Assembly (NCBI GenBank): GCA_025210795.1
Contig: JAOAQZ010000044.1
Coordinates: 42,213 to 106,212, forward strand
Reading direction: 5' to 3'
DNA: 64,000 nucleotides
Source of the DNA: Cohaesibacter sp.
Lineage (GTDB): Bacteria; Pseudomonadota; Alphaproteobacteria; Rhizobiales; Cohaesibacteraceae
This document shows, one piece after another, positions 17,500 through 26,230 of this stretch; positions within the stretch are counted from its first letter, which is position 1; each line of letters starts with the position of its first letter. The notes under the pieces are model-generated. The model did not search any database and was not told the DNA's origin. It worked only from the letters and a program-made list of their open reading frames with translations. The position numbers and the translations under genes were made by a program.

Positions 17500-17803
17500 G
17501 AGCAAGGTCCTCCCTCTGTCTCCGCCATCTCTTGGTTGGATGGTCAGAGCCATTTTCTGGCGCATGTATAAAAATCGCAAAGTGCAGAGCCTGCTGCTTG
17601 TCTCTCTCTTGTGCAGCAAGATCTTCTGCCCCGTCAGATCTCTCTTGCGCAGGATCCGTCCATCCTGAGCCTGATCTGTTTGGAGCCAAAGCGATTGGCT
17701 TGTCATCAGCCTAACCGCTAGATGTGGCGCCGAATGCATCAAATCCGACATTCTGCCGCTCATTGCGGTGCAAGAGCGGCAGAATTTTGTATTTTAAGTC
17801 AGC
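17500..17803. other. gcvP-sdaA spacer
   Basis: This 304-bp spacer contains a 12-bp perfect inverted repeat near gcvP (listed separately). I checked it for a glycine riboswitch on the minus strand and did not find the conserved core. It probably holds an sdaA promoter, but none is clear. Confidence 0.5.
17750..17785 (-). terminator. strong hairpin downstream of gcvP
   Basis: ATTCTGCCGCTC (17750-17761) and GAGCGGCAGAAT (17774-17785) form a perfect 12-bp stem with a 12-base loop, 18 bp past the gcvP stop. No T run follows on the minus strand (GTCGGATTTG), so it may be a partial terminator or an mRNA 3' stabiliser between gcvP and sdaA. Confidence 0.6.
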
Positions 17804-20683
17804 TTATTCAGCTGCCTCGTCTTCATAATCAGACATTGGCGGGCAGGTGCAAACCAGATGACGATCGCCATAGGCATTGTCAACGCGGTTGACCGGAGGC
17901 CAATACTTGTCCACCTGGAACGCCCCGACCGGGAAGCAGCCTTCCTTGCGGCTATAAGGACGATCCCATTCGCCGATCAGATCCTTGACCGTATGAGGTG
18001 CATTTTTCAGCGGGTTATTCTCACGATCAATCTTTCCATCTTCAATGGCCTGCGCTTCCTCGCGGATTTGCAGCATGGAATTGATGAACCGATCAATCTC
18101 GGCCTTTGGCTCGGATTCGGTGGGCTCAACCATCAAGGTGCCAGCAACAGGCCAGCTCATGGTTGGCGCATGGAAGCCGTTATCAATCAGGCGTTTGGCA
18201 ACATCATCAACGCTCACACCGCTGCTATCGGCAAGCGGGCGGGTATCAACGATACATTCATGCGCCACACGGCCGCTTTGGGACGTGTAGAGGATGTCAT
18301 AAGCCCCTTGCAGGCGTGCCGCGATATAGTTGGCATTGAGAATAGCCACCTTGGTTGCCTGAGTAAGACCATCACCGCCCATAAGAAGGCAATAAGCCCA
18401 GGATACCGGCAAAATGGATGGAGAGCCAAAGGGCGCTGCAGAAACCGGACCGATGGCTGCATCGCGCTCAGGGTGACCGGGAAGGAAGGGGGCCAAATGG
18501 GCTTTCACGCCAATCGGACCCATGCCCGGACCGCCACCACCATGCGGAATGCAGAAGGTCTTGTGCAGGTTCAAATGGCTGACATCACCGCCAACATCGC
18601 CGGGTCGAGCCAGACCAACCATCGCATTCATGTTGGCCCCGTCAATATAGACCTGACCGCCATGTTCGTGCGTGATGGAGCAAACCTCTTCAACGGTTTC
18701 TTCAAACACACCATGGGTGGATGGATAGGTGATCATGCAGGCAGCAAGATCGGCACTGTGCTTTTCGGCCTTGGCGCGGAAATCCTCAAGATCGATATCG
18801 CCATTTTCAGCCGATTTAACGGGCACAACCTTCCAGCCGACCATCTGGGCAGAGGCAGGGTTGGTGCCGTGGGCCGAGGTCGGAATCAGGCAGATATTCC
18901 GATGCCCTTCACCGCGCGATTTGTGATAGTTGCGGATAGTGATAAGGCCCGCATATTCCCCTTGCGCGCCCGAGTTTGGCTGCTGGGAAATAGCATCATA
19001 GCCTGTGACCTGACATAGCTTGGTGTTCAGATCGTCGATCATTTCCTTATAGCCAAGCGCTTGATCTTCCGGCACAAAGGGGTGCAGATCGGAAAATTCA
19101 GGCCAGGTTACAGGGATCATCTCAAGGGTGGCATTCAGCTTCATGGTGCAAGAGCCAAGCGGGATCATAGCCCGATCAAGCGCCAGATCGCGGTCAGCCA
19201 GACGGCGCATATAGCGGGTGATTTCCGCTTCTGCGCGGTTGAGATGGAAAATTGGATGGGTCAGATACTCGCTCTGGCGCAAATTGGCATCCGGCAGGCG
19301 ATAATCCTCTTCCAGATCCCCTTCAACTTCGTGCTCAAACTCACCATAATTGAGGTGCTTGCCCCCAAAGGCCGTCCAGATGGCTTCCACGGTCTCTGGG
19401 CGGGTCTGCTCATCAAGGCTGATGCCGATTTTGGTCGAGCCGATTTTGCGAAGATTGACCCCTTCTGCAACCGCTGCATCCATGATGACCCCTTGAAGAG
19501 CCCCCACTTCGATGGTGACGGTGTCAAAAAAGACCTCTGGCTCAACGGTAAAGCCAAGGCTTTCCAGACCTTTGGCCAGACGCACAGCCTTGCGATGTAC
19601 ATATTGGGCAATGGCCTTGATGCCGTCAGGGCCGTGATACACGGCATACATAGAGGCAATAACCGCCAGAAGCGCCTGCGCGGTACAAACGTTGGAATTG
19701 GCTTTCTCGCGGCGGATATGCTGCTCGCGGGTCTGCAGGGACAGGCGATACGCCTTGTTGCCGGTGCTATCGATGGACACGCCGATAATGCGGCCCGGCA
19801 TGGAGCGTTTGAAGGCATCGCGGCAAGACATATAGGCAGCGTGCGGGCCGCCATAGCCCATAGGTACGCCAAAGCGCTGGGTGGAGCCAACAGCAATATC
19901 TGCGCCCATCTCGCCCGGTGACTTGAGCAAGGCCAGAGCCAGCGGATCGGCAATGACAATGCCAAGGGCCTTGTTGTCGTGGAGCTGCTCGATCAGCGAC
20001 GTGAAATCACGAACATAGCCATAGGTGCCCGGATACTGGAAAATCGCACCAAAGACCTCGGATGCCACCAACTCGTCCGGCTGGCCGATCTGGATTTCAA
20101 TACCAAGAGGCTCGGCGCGGGTTTCCATCACCGCAATATTTTGCGGGTGGCAATTGGCGTCGATGAAGAATTTGTTGGATTTGGACTTGGAAGCCCGCTT
20201 GGCCATGGTCATGGCTTCAGCTGCGGCAGTTGATTCGTCCAGCAGGGAGGCATTGGCAATCTCAAGACCGGTGAGGTCAGAGACCATGGTCTGGAAGTTG
20301 AGCAGCGCTTCAAGGCGACCTTGGGAAATTTCTGGCTGGTAAGGCGTGTAAGCTGTGTACCAGGCCGGATTTTCCAGAATATTGCGCAGAATAACCGGAG
20401 GGGTCGTGGTGCCGTAATAACCCTGACCGATCAGGGAGGTAAGAATCTTGTTCTTGCTCGCAACCTCGCGCATATGATGCAGCGTATCGCGCTCGCTCAA
20501 GGCTTGGCCCCAATCCAGCGGGGTTTTGAGGCGGATGGAGGGCGGCACGGTGGCATCGATCAAGGCATCAAGGCTGTCAAAGCCCACAGTCTTGAGCATA
20601 TCTGCCATTTCGGAAGGAGAAGGCCCGATATGCCGGCGGTTGGCAAAGTCATAGGCCATATAATCGGTCGGTTTAAAACCCAT
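17804..20683 (-). CDS. gcvP: glycine dehydrogenase (decarboxylating), P-protein
   Basis: This 959-residue homodimeric-type P-protein of the glycine cleavage system decarboxylates glycine and transfers the aminomethyl group to the lipoyl arm of GcvH. The two fused halves are complete: N-terminal RRHIGPSPSEMADML and YYGTTTPPVILRNILENP; the C-terminal half has the PLP lysine in HLNLHKTFCIPHGGGGPGMG (about residue 705) and IPLGSCTMKLNA. AAGGAG precedes ATG 20683. It is 51 bp downstream of gcvH. Confidence 0.96.
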   Translation of the reverse strand: MGFKPTDYMAYDFANRRHIGPSPSEMADMLKTVGFDSLDALIDATVPPSIRLKTPLDWGQALSERDTLHHMREVASKNKILTSLIGQGYYGTTTPPVILRNILENPAWYTAYTPYQPEISQGRLEALLNFQTMVSDLTGLEIANASLLDESTAAAEAMTMAKRASKSKSNKFFIDANCHPQNIAVMETRAEPLGIEIQIGQPDELVASEVFGAIFQYPGTYGYVRDFTSLIEQLHDNKALGIVIADPLALALLKSPGEMGADIAVGSTQRFGVPMGYGGPHAAYMSCRDAFKRSMPGRIIGVSIDSTGNKAYRLSLQTREQHIRREKANSNVCTAQALLAVIASMYAVYHGPDGIKAIAQYVHRKAVRLAKGLESLGFTVEPEVFFDTVTIEVGALQGVIMDAAVAEGVNLRKIGSTKIGISLDEQTRPETVEAIWTAFGGKHLNYGEFEHEVEGDLEEDYRLPDANLRQSEYLTHPIFHLNRAEAEITRYMRRLADRDLALDRAMIPLGSCTMKLNATLEMIPVTWPEFSDLHPFVPEDQALGYKEMIDDLNTKLCQVTGYDAISQQPNSGAQGEYAGLITIRNYHKSRGEGHRNICLIPTSAHGTNPASAQMVGWKVVPVKSAENGDIDLEDFRAKAEKHSADLAACMITYPSTHGVFEETVEEVCSITHEHGGQVYIDGANMNAMVGLARPGDVGGDVSHLNLHKTFCIPHGGGGPGMGPIGVKAHLAPFLPGHPERDAAIGPVSAAPFGSPSILPVSWAYCLLMGGDGLTQATKVAILNANYIAARLQGAYDILYTSQSGRVAHECIVDTRPLADSSGVSVDDVAKRLIDNGFHAPTMSWPVAGTLMVEPTESEPKAEIDRFINSMLQIREEAQAIEDGKIDRENNPLKNAPHTVKDLIGEWDRPYSRKEGCFPVGAFQVDKYWPPVNRVDNAYGDRHLVCTCPPMSDYEDEAAE

Positions 20684-20734
20684 GGGTGGCTCCTTGGGAA
20701 TTGGGTTATACTGATCTGGTTATCGGATGGCGAG

Positions 20735-21100
20735 TTACGCAATCAGGGCTTTGTAAGCCTCTGCATCCATCAACTTTTCTAGCTCATCAGAATTTGCCAG
20801 TTTGACCTTGTAAATCCAAGCCTCACTTTCGGCACTTTCGTTAATTTTGCCCGGTTCATCTTCGAGAATGGCATTTGCCTCAATAATTTCCCCAGAAAGC
20901 GGAGCATAGATCTCTGATGCGGCCTTGACGGATTCGATCACGCCAATTTCGTCCGAGGCTTCAAACTCGGTTCCTGCCTCTTGCAAGTCAATGAAAACCA
21001 CATCGCCAAGCTGCTCGGCAGCATGATTGGTGATGCCAATGGTGGCGGTGTCGCCTTCGACGCGGATCCATTCATGATCCTCAGAATAATAGACGCTCAT
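20735..21100 (-). CDS. gcvH: glycine cleavage system H protein
   Basis: This 121-residue lipoyl carrier has the lipoylated lysine at position 59 in GVIESVKAASEIYAP and the conserved GDVVFIDLQEAGTEF. It shuttles the aminomethyl group between P-, T- and L-proteins. GGAG lies upstream of ATG 21100. It directly precedes gcvP and follows a universal stress protein gene. The usual partner gcvT is not between or beside them. Confidence 0.95.
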   Translation of the reverse strand: MSVYYSEDHEWIRVEGDTATIGITNHAAEQLGDVVFIDLQEAGTEFEASDEIGVIESVKAASEIYAPLSGEIIEANAILEDEPGKINESAESEAWIYKVKLANSDELEKLMDAEAYKALIA

Positions 21101-21129
21101 TGATCCGGCTCCTTTTACTGATCAGGGGT

Positions 21130-21152
21130 GGCCATGGCTGCGGGCCATGGCC
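21130..21152 (-). promoter_or_regulatory. hairpin between usp and gcvH
   Basis: GGCCATGGC (21130-21138) and GCCATGGCC (21144-21152) make a perfect 9-bp stem with a 5-base loop in the 59-bp usp-gcvH gap. No T run follows in the direction of transcription, so it may serve as a processing or attenuation site that sets different levels for the upstream and gcv genes. Confidence 0.5.
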
Positions 21153-21159
21153 TTTATTG

Positions 21160-21573
21160 TTAACTGCGCACAACCAGAACGTTGCAGTGGGCGTTGCGGA
21201 CAACGCGGGCCAGGTTGGGGCCAATTTCATAATTGGGGAAGTCCCCTTTGGCCGATGCCATAACAATCATGTCTGTGTCGCTGGCATGGGCATATTTCAA
21301 AATCTCGCGATAGACACTGCCTTGGGCAATCTCGATACCAAGATCAGGCTGGCCAGCGGCGGAAAGAATATCGCCAATGGTGTGCTTGACATGCTCGGCA
21401 GCACCATCGCCATAATTGGCAGGCAAGTTTGGCAGATGCAGAATTTCGGGAATAACGCCGATCACTGTCAGATCAGCCCCGTAAAATTTTGCCTGTTCAA
21501 CTGCAACCGGCAGGGCCTTTGCCCATGAGTTTTGATCCGTGTGATCAATGGGCAAGAGAATTTTCTGAACCAT
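21160..21573 (-). CDS. universal stress protein (UspA family)
   Basis: This 137-residue single Usp domain has N-terminal KILLPIDHTDQNSWAKALP and C-terminal DMIVMASAKGDFPN, then IGPNLARVVRNAHCNVLVV, the nucleotide-binding loop region of the family. Usp proteins bind ATP or act as stress-linked chaperone-like factors; the specific role is unknown. It lies between the symporter gene and gcvH on the same strand, an unusual insertion in a glycine operon that may be kept for co-expression. Confidence 0.88.
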   Translation of the reverse strand: MVQKILLPIDHTDQNSWAKALPVAVEQAKFYGADLTVIGVIPEILHLPNLPANYGDGAAEHVKHTIGDILSAAGQPDLGIEIAQGSVYREILKYAHASDTDMIVMASAKGDFPNYEIGPNLARVVRNAHCNVLVVRS

Positions 21574-21669
21574 GAAGCCTCTCCATAAATTTAAGGGTTG
21601 CCAAAAGATAAGAGGTGGAAGAAGCCCGGCCTAGTCTCTGGCCGGGCATCTCGTCGTCAAAGGACTGAT

Positions 21670-23037
21670 CTAGTCGGCAACCGCTTCGCTGCCGCCGCCT
21701 TCTTTGTTGGCAAAGAATTCTTTGGTCAATTTGAAGACAACAGGGCTGAGAAGCGCCAGAGCAATCAGGTTCGGAATGGCCATCATGGCATTCAGTGTAT
21801 CGGCCAGCAGCCAGATGAAGCCAAGGTCAGCCGTTGCACCCAAAGGCACAGCAACACACCACAGAAGGCGGAATGGCATCAGCGATTTAACACCAAAGAA
21901 GAAGGAGACACATTTCTCTGAATAGAAGCTCCAGCCAAGAATGGTGGTAAAGGCAAAGATCGCCAGAACAATCGCAACCATATAGCCGCCAATGCCGGGC
22001 AGAGCCGATTCAAAGGCCGCAGAGGTTAGCGCCGCGCCGGTCTCACCCGAAGTCCAGACGCCGGATGTGATGATAGCAAGGCCGGTGATGGAGCAAACGA
22101 TGATGGTGTCAATGAAAGTGCCGAGCATAGCAACCAGACCCTGATTGACAGGACCGGCAGTCGCAGCAGCCGCATGCGCAATTGGTGCAGAGCCAAGGCC
22201 TGCTTCGTTAGAGAAGACACCACGAGCGACACCAAAACGGATCGCAGCCCAAACAGCCGCACCAGCAAAACCACCCTGTGCAGCGGTTGGGGTAAAGGCT
22301 TGGGTGACGATCAGGCTGATCGCAGATGGAATTTCTGCAACATTGATCAGAAGCACAATCAGGCCGCCCAGAATATAGGCAACAGCCATAAAAGGAACCA
22401 GCTTACCGGCAACATTACCAATGCGCTCGATACCGCCCAGAATAACACCGGCGGTCAGCAGCATCATGATGATGCCGGTATAAAGCGGCGGCACACCAAA
22501 GTTGCTTTCAACAACGCCAGCAACAGAGTTTGCCTGCACGGTGTTGCCAATGCCAAAACCGGCAATCGCACCAAACAGTGCAAAGGCAGGGGCCAGCCAG
22601 TACCATTTTTTGGAGAGACCATTTTTGATGTAATACATCGGGCCACCAACAAAGTTGCCCAGCTCGTCCTGCTCGCGATATTTAACCGCGCAAACGGCTT
22701 CGGCATATTTGGTTGCCATGCCCACAAGGGCTGTCATCCACATCCAGAACAGAGCACCCGGCCCGCCGAGGAAGACAGCGGTTGCCACACCGGCAATGTT
22801 ACCGGTGCCGATGGTGGCTGACAGGGATGTCATCAGGGCATTAAACGGACTGATCTGCCCGTCGCCCGAGCTTGTGCGGCCTTTCCAAAGCAGGCTGAAA
22901 CCATATCCCAGTTTGGCAAGCGGCATGAATTTAAGGCCAGCTTGCAAGAAGAAACCGACACCGAGAATCAGAACCAGCATAACCGGTCCCCAGACAATGG
23001 AATTAATCTCACCAACAAGCGCTGATAGCGTTTCCAT
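21670..23037 (-). CDS. alanine/glycine:sodium symporter (AGCS family)
   Basis: This 455-residue transporter has about eleven helices. Family motifs include FNALMTSLSATIGTGNIAGV, GGPGALFWMWMTAL, KYAEAVCAVKYRE and the region around VFSNEAGLGSAPIAHAAA. AGCS proteins import alanine or glycine with Na+. Next to gcvH/gcvP and glyA, glycine is the likely substrate (inference). The start at 23037 is set by GGGAGGG just upstream; the frame could extend to 23058. It could draw on the Na+ gradient made by the Na+-NQR encoded at 5-11 kb. Confidence 0.92.
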   Translation of the reverse strand: METLSALVGEINSIVWGPVMLVLILGVGFFLQAGLKFMPLAKLGYGFSLLWKGRTSSGDGQISPFNALMTSLSATIGTGNIAGVATAVFLGGPGALFWMWMTALVGMATKYAEAVCAVKYREQDELGNFVGGPMYYIKNGLSKKWYWLAPAFALFGAIAGFGIGNTVQANSVAGVVESNFGVPPLYTGIIMMLLTAGVILGGIERIGNVAGKLVPFMAVAYILGGLIVLLINVAEIPSAISLIVTQAFTPTAAQGGFAGAAVWAAIRFGVARGVFSNEAGLGSAPIAHAAAATAGPVNQGLVAMLGTFIDTIIVCSITGLAIITSGVWTSGETGAALTSAAFESALPGIGGYMVAIVLAIFAFTTILGWSFYSEKCVSFFFGVKSLMPFRLLWCVAVPLGATADLGFIWLLADTLNAMMAIPNLIALALLSPVVFKLTKEFFANKEGGGSEAVAD

Positions 23038-23153
23038 ATGGCCCTCCCTAGAGCTCATTTTTCGTTAGGGTCGAGCAAGTCTCCCTTCTATCCAGCATGG
23101 GCATGAAAGCCAGCCAGATAGAAAAGAGACGCCCACCACTTAAGGTCAGTAAA

Positions 23154-23220
23154 TATCAGGTCGTTATACTTTGGTCTTATTGCTGTCAATGCAGGAAACT
23201 ACGAGTTGACAGACCTGATA
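23154..23220 (-). promoter_or_regulatory. nested inverted repeats upstream of the AGCS symporter
   Basis: The outer arms TATCAGGTC (23154-23162) and GACCTGATA (23212-23220) are perfect 9-mers. Within them CTGTCAA (23183-23189) and TTGACAG (23206-23212) form a second perfect 7-bp dyad. The arrangement could fold as a closing stem around a hairpin in RNA, or be two operators overlapping a TTGACA -35 box. It sits between glyA and the symporter gene. It does not show the glycine-riboswitch core. Confidence 0.5.
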
Positions 23221-23264
23221 CCGGTGTTATCCAGATATAAAAATCTGGAAAATGTGACGTCCAA

Positions 23265-24521
23265 TCAATAGATTGGAAAGTCTTTGCACAAACGGGCTAC
23301 CGTTTCGCGCGCCTTCGCCTCAATGGCCGCATCTCCTTGAGGATCTTTGGCCAAGGCATCCAGCACATCGCAGATGGCATGACCTATTTCTGTAAATTCC
23401 TGAACGCCGAAGCCTCGTGAGCAGCCAGCAGCTGTGCCAAGGCGCACGCCGGATGTCACGGTTGGCTTTTCCGGATCGCCCGGTACGCCATTTTTGTTGC
23501 AGGTAAATCCGGCCCGCTCGAGCGCAATCTCGGCTGCATTGCCCTTCACGCCGATGGGGCGCAGATCAACCAGCATCAGATGATTGTCGGTGCCGCCCGT
23601 GACGATATCGCAGCCGCGTTCCTTCATCACCGACGCAAGAGCGCGCGAGCTGTCAACAACGCGGCCGATATAGTCTTTAAAAGACGGTTGCAGCGCTTCT
23701 CCAAACGCAACAGCCTTGGCGGCAATCACATGCATCAGCGGTCCCCCTTGCAAACCGGGGAAAACGGCACTGTTGATCTTTTTGGCAATGGCTTCGTCAT
23801 TGGTCAAAATGATGCCGCCGCGCGGGCCGCGCAGGGTCTTGTGGGTAGTTGAGGTGACCACATGGGCATGGGGAAGGGGGGAGGGATGATGCCCTGTGGC
23901 CACCAAGCCAGCAATATGAGCCATATCGACCATGAGATACGCGCCCACCTTATCCGCGATCTCGCGGAAGCGCTCAAAATCAATCACACGGGAATAGGCA
24001 GATGCGCCAGCGATAATCAATTGCGGTTTTTCATCAGTTGCGATCTGTTCGACCTGATCATAATCAATGGCAGAGCCATCTTCTGTCAGGCCATATTGCA
24101 GGGCGGTGAACCATTTGCCGGACATGGCAGGCCGTGCCCCATGAGTGAGGTGGCCGCCGGCATCAAGGCTCATGCCCAGAATCTTGTCACCGGGCTTGAG
24201 CAGCGCCAGTTTAACGGCACCATTGGCCTGCGCACCGGAATGGGGCTGGACATTGGCAAAGCCTGCGCCAAACAGCTCTTTGAGGCGATCAATCGCTGCC
24301 GCTTCCACTTCGTCGACATATTCGCAGCCACCATAATAGCGGCGACCGGGATAGCCTTCTGCATATTTGTTGGTCAGCAGCGAGCCTTGCGCCTCCATAA
24401 CAGCCTTGGAGACAATATTTTCCGAAGCGATCAGTTCAATCTGATCTGCCTGCCGTGTGCCTTCCCGTCCGATGGCACCAGCAATGATAGGGTCTGCATC
24501 CTGCAAAGATGTATGAAACAT
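23265..24521 (-). CDS. glyA: serine hydroxymethyltransferase
   Basis: This 418-residue PLP enzyme interconverts serine and glycine with tetrahydrofolate. Motifs: ELIASENIVSKAV, NKYAEGYPGRRYYGG, MVDMAHIAGLVA and the PLP lysine K228 in VTSTTHKTLRGPRGG. GAGGAGGAACC precedes ATG 24521. It heads the glycine/serine block; with GcvPH it would convert two glycines to serine, then SdaA to pyruvate. It is divergent from an XRE-cupin regulator gene. Confidence 0.96.
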   Translation of the reverse strand: MFHTSLQDADPIIAGAIGREGTRQADQIELIASENIVSKAVMEAQGSLLTNKYAEGYPGRRYYGGCEYVDEVEAAAIDRLKELFGAGFANVQPHSGAQANGAVKLALLKPGDKILGMSLDAGGHLTHGARPAMSGKWFTALQYGLTEDGSAIDYDQVEQIATDEKPQLIIAGASAYSRVIDFERFREIADKVGAYLMVDMAHIAGLVATGHHPSPLPHAHVVTSTTHKTLRGPRGGIILTNDEAIAKKINSAVFPGLQGGPLMHVIAAKAVAFGEALQPSFKDYIGRVVDSSRALASVMKERGCDIVTGGTDNHLMLVDLRPIGVKGNAAEIALERAGFTCNKNGVPGDPEKPTVTSGVRLGTAAGCSRGFGVQEFTEIGHAICDVLDALAKDPQGDAAIEAKARETVARLCKDFPIY

Positions 24522-24590
24522 GGTTCCTCCTCAGACTATGCGTCTCTCTCCAACGCATTTCTACAGATGTGTCTGATAGTGTCGTTTTGT

Positions 24591-24644
24591 TTCTTATAAG
24601 GGAATTTTCTCTCTTATGCAACATTTGTCTTATATAGGAACTTT
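24591..24644. promoter_or_regulatory. direct repeats in glyA/regulator divergent spacer
   Basis: TTCTTATAAGGGAATTTT (24591-24608) and GTCTTATATAGGAACTTT (24627-24644) are near-identical direct repeats 36 bp apart, with a partial third copy (TCTTATG) between. They lie in the 265-bp spacer between glyA (-) and the XRE-cupin gene (+) and are candidate binding sites for that regulator. Confidence 0.45.
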
Positions 24645-24786
24645 GCGATTTGGGCGGAAATCTGTAAAATAGAAGGCAATTCAAGGATTTGCTCTTGAAT
24701 ATTTTGAAGCTGTCTTTGTTCGCAAAAATGGCATAATCCGCAAAAAGCTGCGATTTTGCGCCCGAAAGGGAGAGGCGGTTTCGCGT

Positions 24787-25455
24787 ATGGGTAAGAGAAT
24801 GGAAGACGAGAAACTTTTGGAAAATCCCGCAATGGCAAATGCGATTCAGGGTGAAAATCCTCTCCCCGATAAGGGAAATGGGGTGCCGGATGCCCCTTCA
24901 CAGTCCGCCCTGGGACAAATGGTCCGCGAAGCGCGCAAGAAAAAAGGCTGGACGCTGGAAGAGACAGGACAGCGGGCGGGCATCGGCCGCTCGACGCTTT
25001 CCAAGATCGAAAACAACCAGACCAGACCCGGATTTGACATTGTTCGTCGCCTCACTCAAGCGCTGGAGCTGGAAACGCCGAACCTGTTCCTGCAATCGGG
25101 CAAAAGCGATATTTCCGGCCGCCGCGATGTGACCCGTAAGGGTGAGGGGGAGCCAAGACATACGGCAACCTATCAGCACGAGCTTTTATGCACCGATCTC
25201 ACATCCAAAAGCATGCTGCCCTATACATCTGTGATCAAGGCGCGTGATTTTTCTGACTTTGACGACTGGATCCGCCATCGCGGTGAGGAGTTCATGTTTG
25301 TGCTGTCAGGCGAGGTCGAGCTGCATACCGAGCATTACCGCCCCCTCAAACTGGCTGCGGGAGATTCGGTCTATTATGACAGCGGTATGGGCCATTGCTG
25401 CATCTCCACATCCAAGGAAGATGCCATGGTGCTGTGGGTCAGCCTCGAGCGCTGA
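24787..25455 (+). CDS. XRE-family regulator with C-terminal cupin domain
   Basis: This 222-residue protein has a 40-residue N-terminal tail. A Cro/CI helix-turn-helix follows (about residues 45-100, LGQMVREARKKKGWTLEETG, IGRSTLSKIENNQTRPGF), then a cupin_2 domain (about 140-220, RGEEFMFVLSGEVELHTEHY, LAAGDSVYYDSGMGHCC). XRE-cupin proteins sense a small ligand in the cupin barrel and often control amino-acid or amine genes. It is divergent from glyA, so control of the glycine/serine block is plausible but inferred. Confidence 0.88.
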   Translation: MGKRMEDEKLLENPAMANAIQGENPLPDKGNGVPDAPSQSALGQMVREARKKKGWTLEETGQRAGIGRSTLSKIENNQTRPGFDIVRRLTQALELETPNLFLQSGKSDISGRRDVTRKGEGEPRHTATYQHELLCTDLTSKSMLPYTSVIKARDFSDFDDWIRHRGEEFMFVLSGEVELHTEHYRPLKLAAGDSVYYDSGMGHCCISTSKEDAMVLWVSLER

Positions 25456-25468
25456 TCTTTAAAAAGCG

Positions 25469-26137
25469 CTAAAACCGCGTCAGCGCTTCGGCTAAAATGG
25501 CGACGAAGCGATCGGGATCATAGTCTTTGGGCACGACCATATAACGTTTGCTGGCTGTGTCCATCAGATAAAGGCACGGGAAAGAGCGCAGCTCAAGCTG
25601 TCGAGCAAGGATCACATCGGCCTGCAAATCTGGGTGATCAAGAATACTGGTGCTATAACCCTCTTCCCCACCCAGATCCAAAGGCCCCTCAATAGCTAGG
25701 CTCGTGGCTGCTGCCTCGATCGTCGAGAGCTGATTGAGATCCTTCCCCTGCTCAAAATGCAGATCCTGAAGAAGGCTGGCAAAGGCGAGGGTTTTTTCCG
25801 GCGCGATCTGCCGCACAGCTGCCACAGCCCGCATGGCCGGAGCAGAGCTGGCCATCGGGCAATCCTCTCCCTCAATTAGTGAGAAGAAGGCAGGACTTGG
25901 AGCGCGACCGGTTACCTGCTCCAGCATGCCGCAGGCATTGCGGATATAGGCAGCCATATCGGAATAGGGCTGAACCCGATCATCCACCATCAAACCACCC
26001 ATAACGATCTCAATCGGCAGACCGGGATAGTGCTTTTGCACGGCTTTGAGCACAGGGGCAAAGCCATAGCACCAGCCACATAAAGGGTCATAGCCATAAA
26101 GGAGCACAATTGGGGCGGCAGAAGAGGGCAGAGACAT
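25469..26137 (-). CDS. DsbA-family (thioredoxin-fold) oxidoreductase
   Basis: This 222-residue protein has the thioredoxin-type active site C20-G-W-C23 in YDPLCGWCYGF and a later cis-proline segment RSFPCLYLMD, with an alpha insertion between. No signal peptide is visible, so it is probably cytoplasmic, like FrnE/DsbA-like or 2-hydroxychromene isomerase-type members. Substrate unknown. A GTG one codon upstream (26140) is an alternative start. It is convergent with the XRE-cupin gene, 13 bp apart. Confidence 0.82.
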   Translation of the reverse strand: MSLPSSAAPIVLLYGYDPLCGWCYGFAPVLKAVQKHYPGLPIEIVMGGLMVDDRVQPYSDMAAYIRNACGMLEQVTGRAPSPAFFSLIEGEDCPMASSAPAMRAVAAVRQIAPEKTLAFASLLQDLHFEQGKDLNQLSTIEAAATSLAIEGPLDLGGEEGYSTSILDHPDLQADVILARQLELRSFPCLYLMDTASKRYMVVPKDYDPDRFVAILAEALTRF

Positions 26138-26230
26138 CACGCCATCTTTCTTGATCGGGAGAGTGCCGCCCGATAAGGGGCGACAACAAAAGCTGCGGGG
26201 GGAAGGCTTGGCTGATAGGCGGGCGGAGGC

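Noticed and set aside
17858..19018. 386-codon open frame on + opposite gcvP
   Set aside because: It is antisense to a complete, motif-rich gcvP and shows no domain; long antisense frames are expected from the codon pattern of such genes.
23059..23264. Glycine riboswitch before the AGCS symporter
   Set aside because: A natural expectation for this gene context, but the conserved riboswitch core was not found on the minus strand; only the nested inverted repeats were reported.
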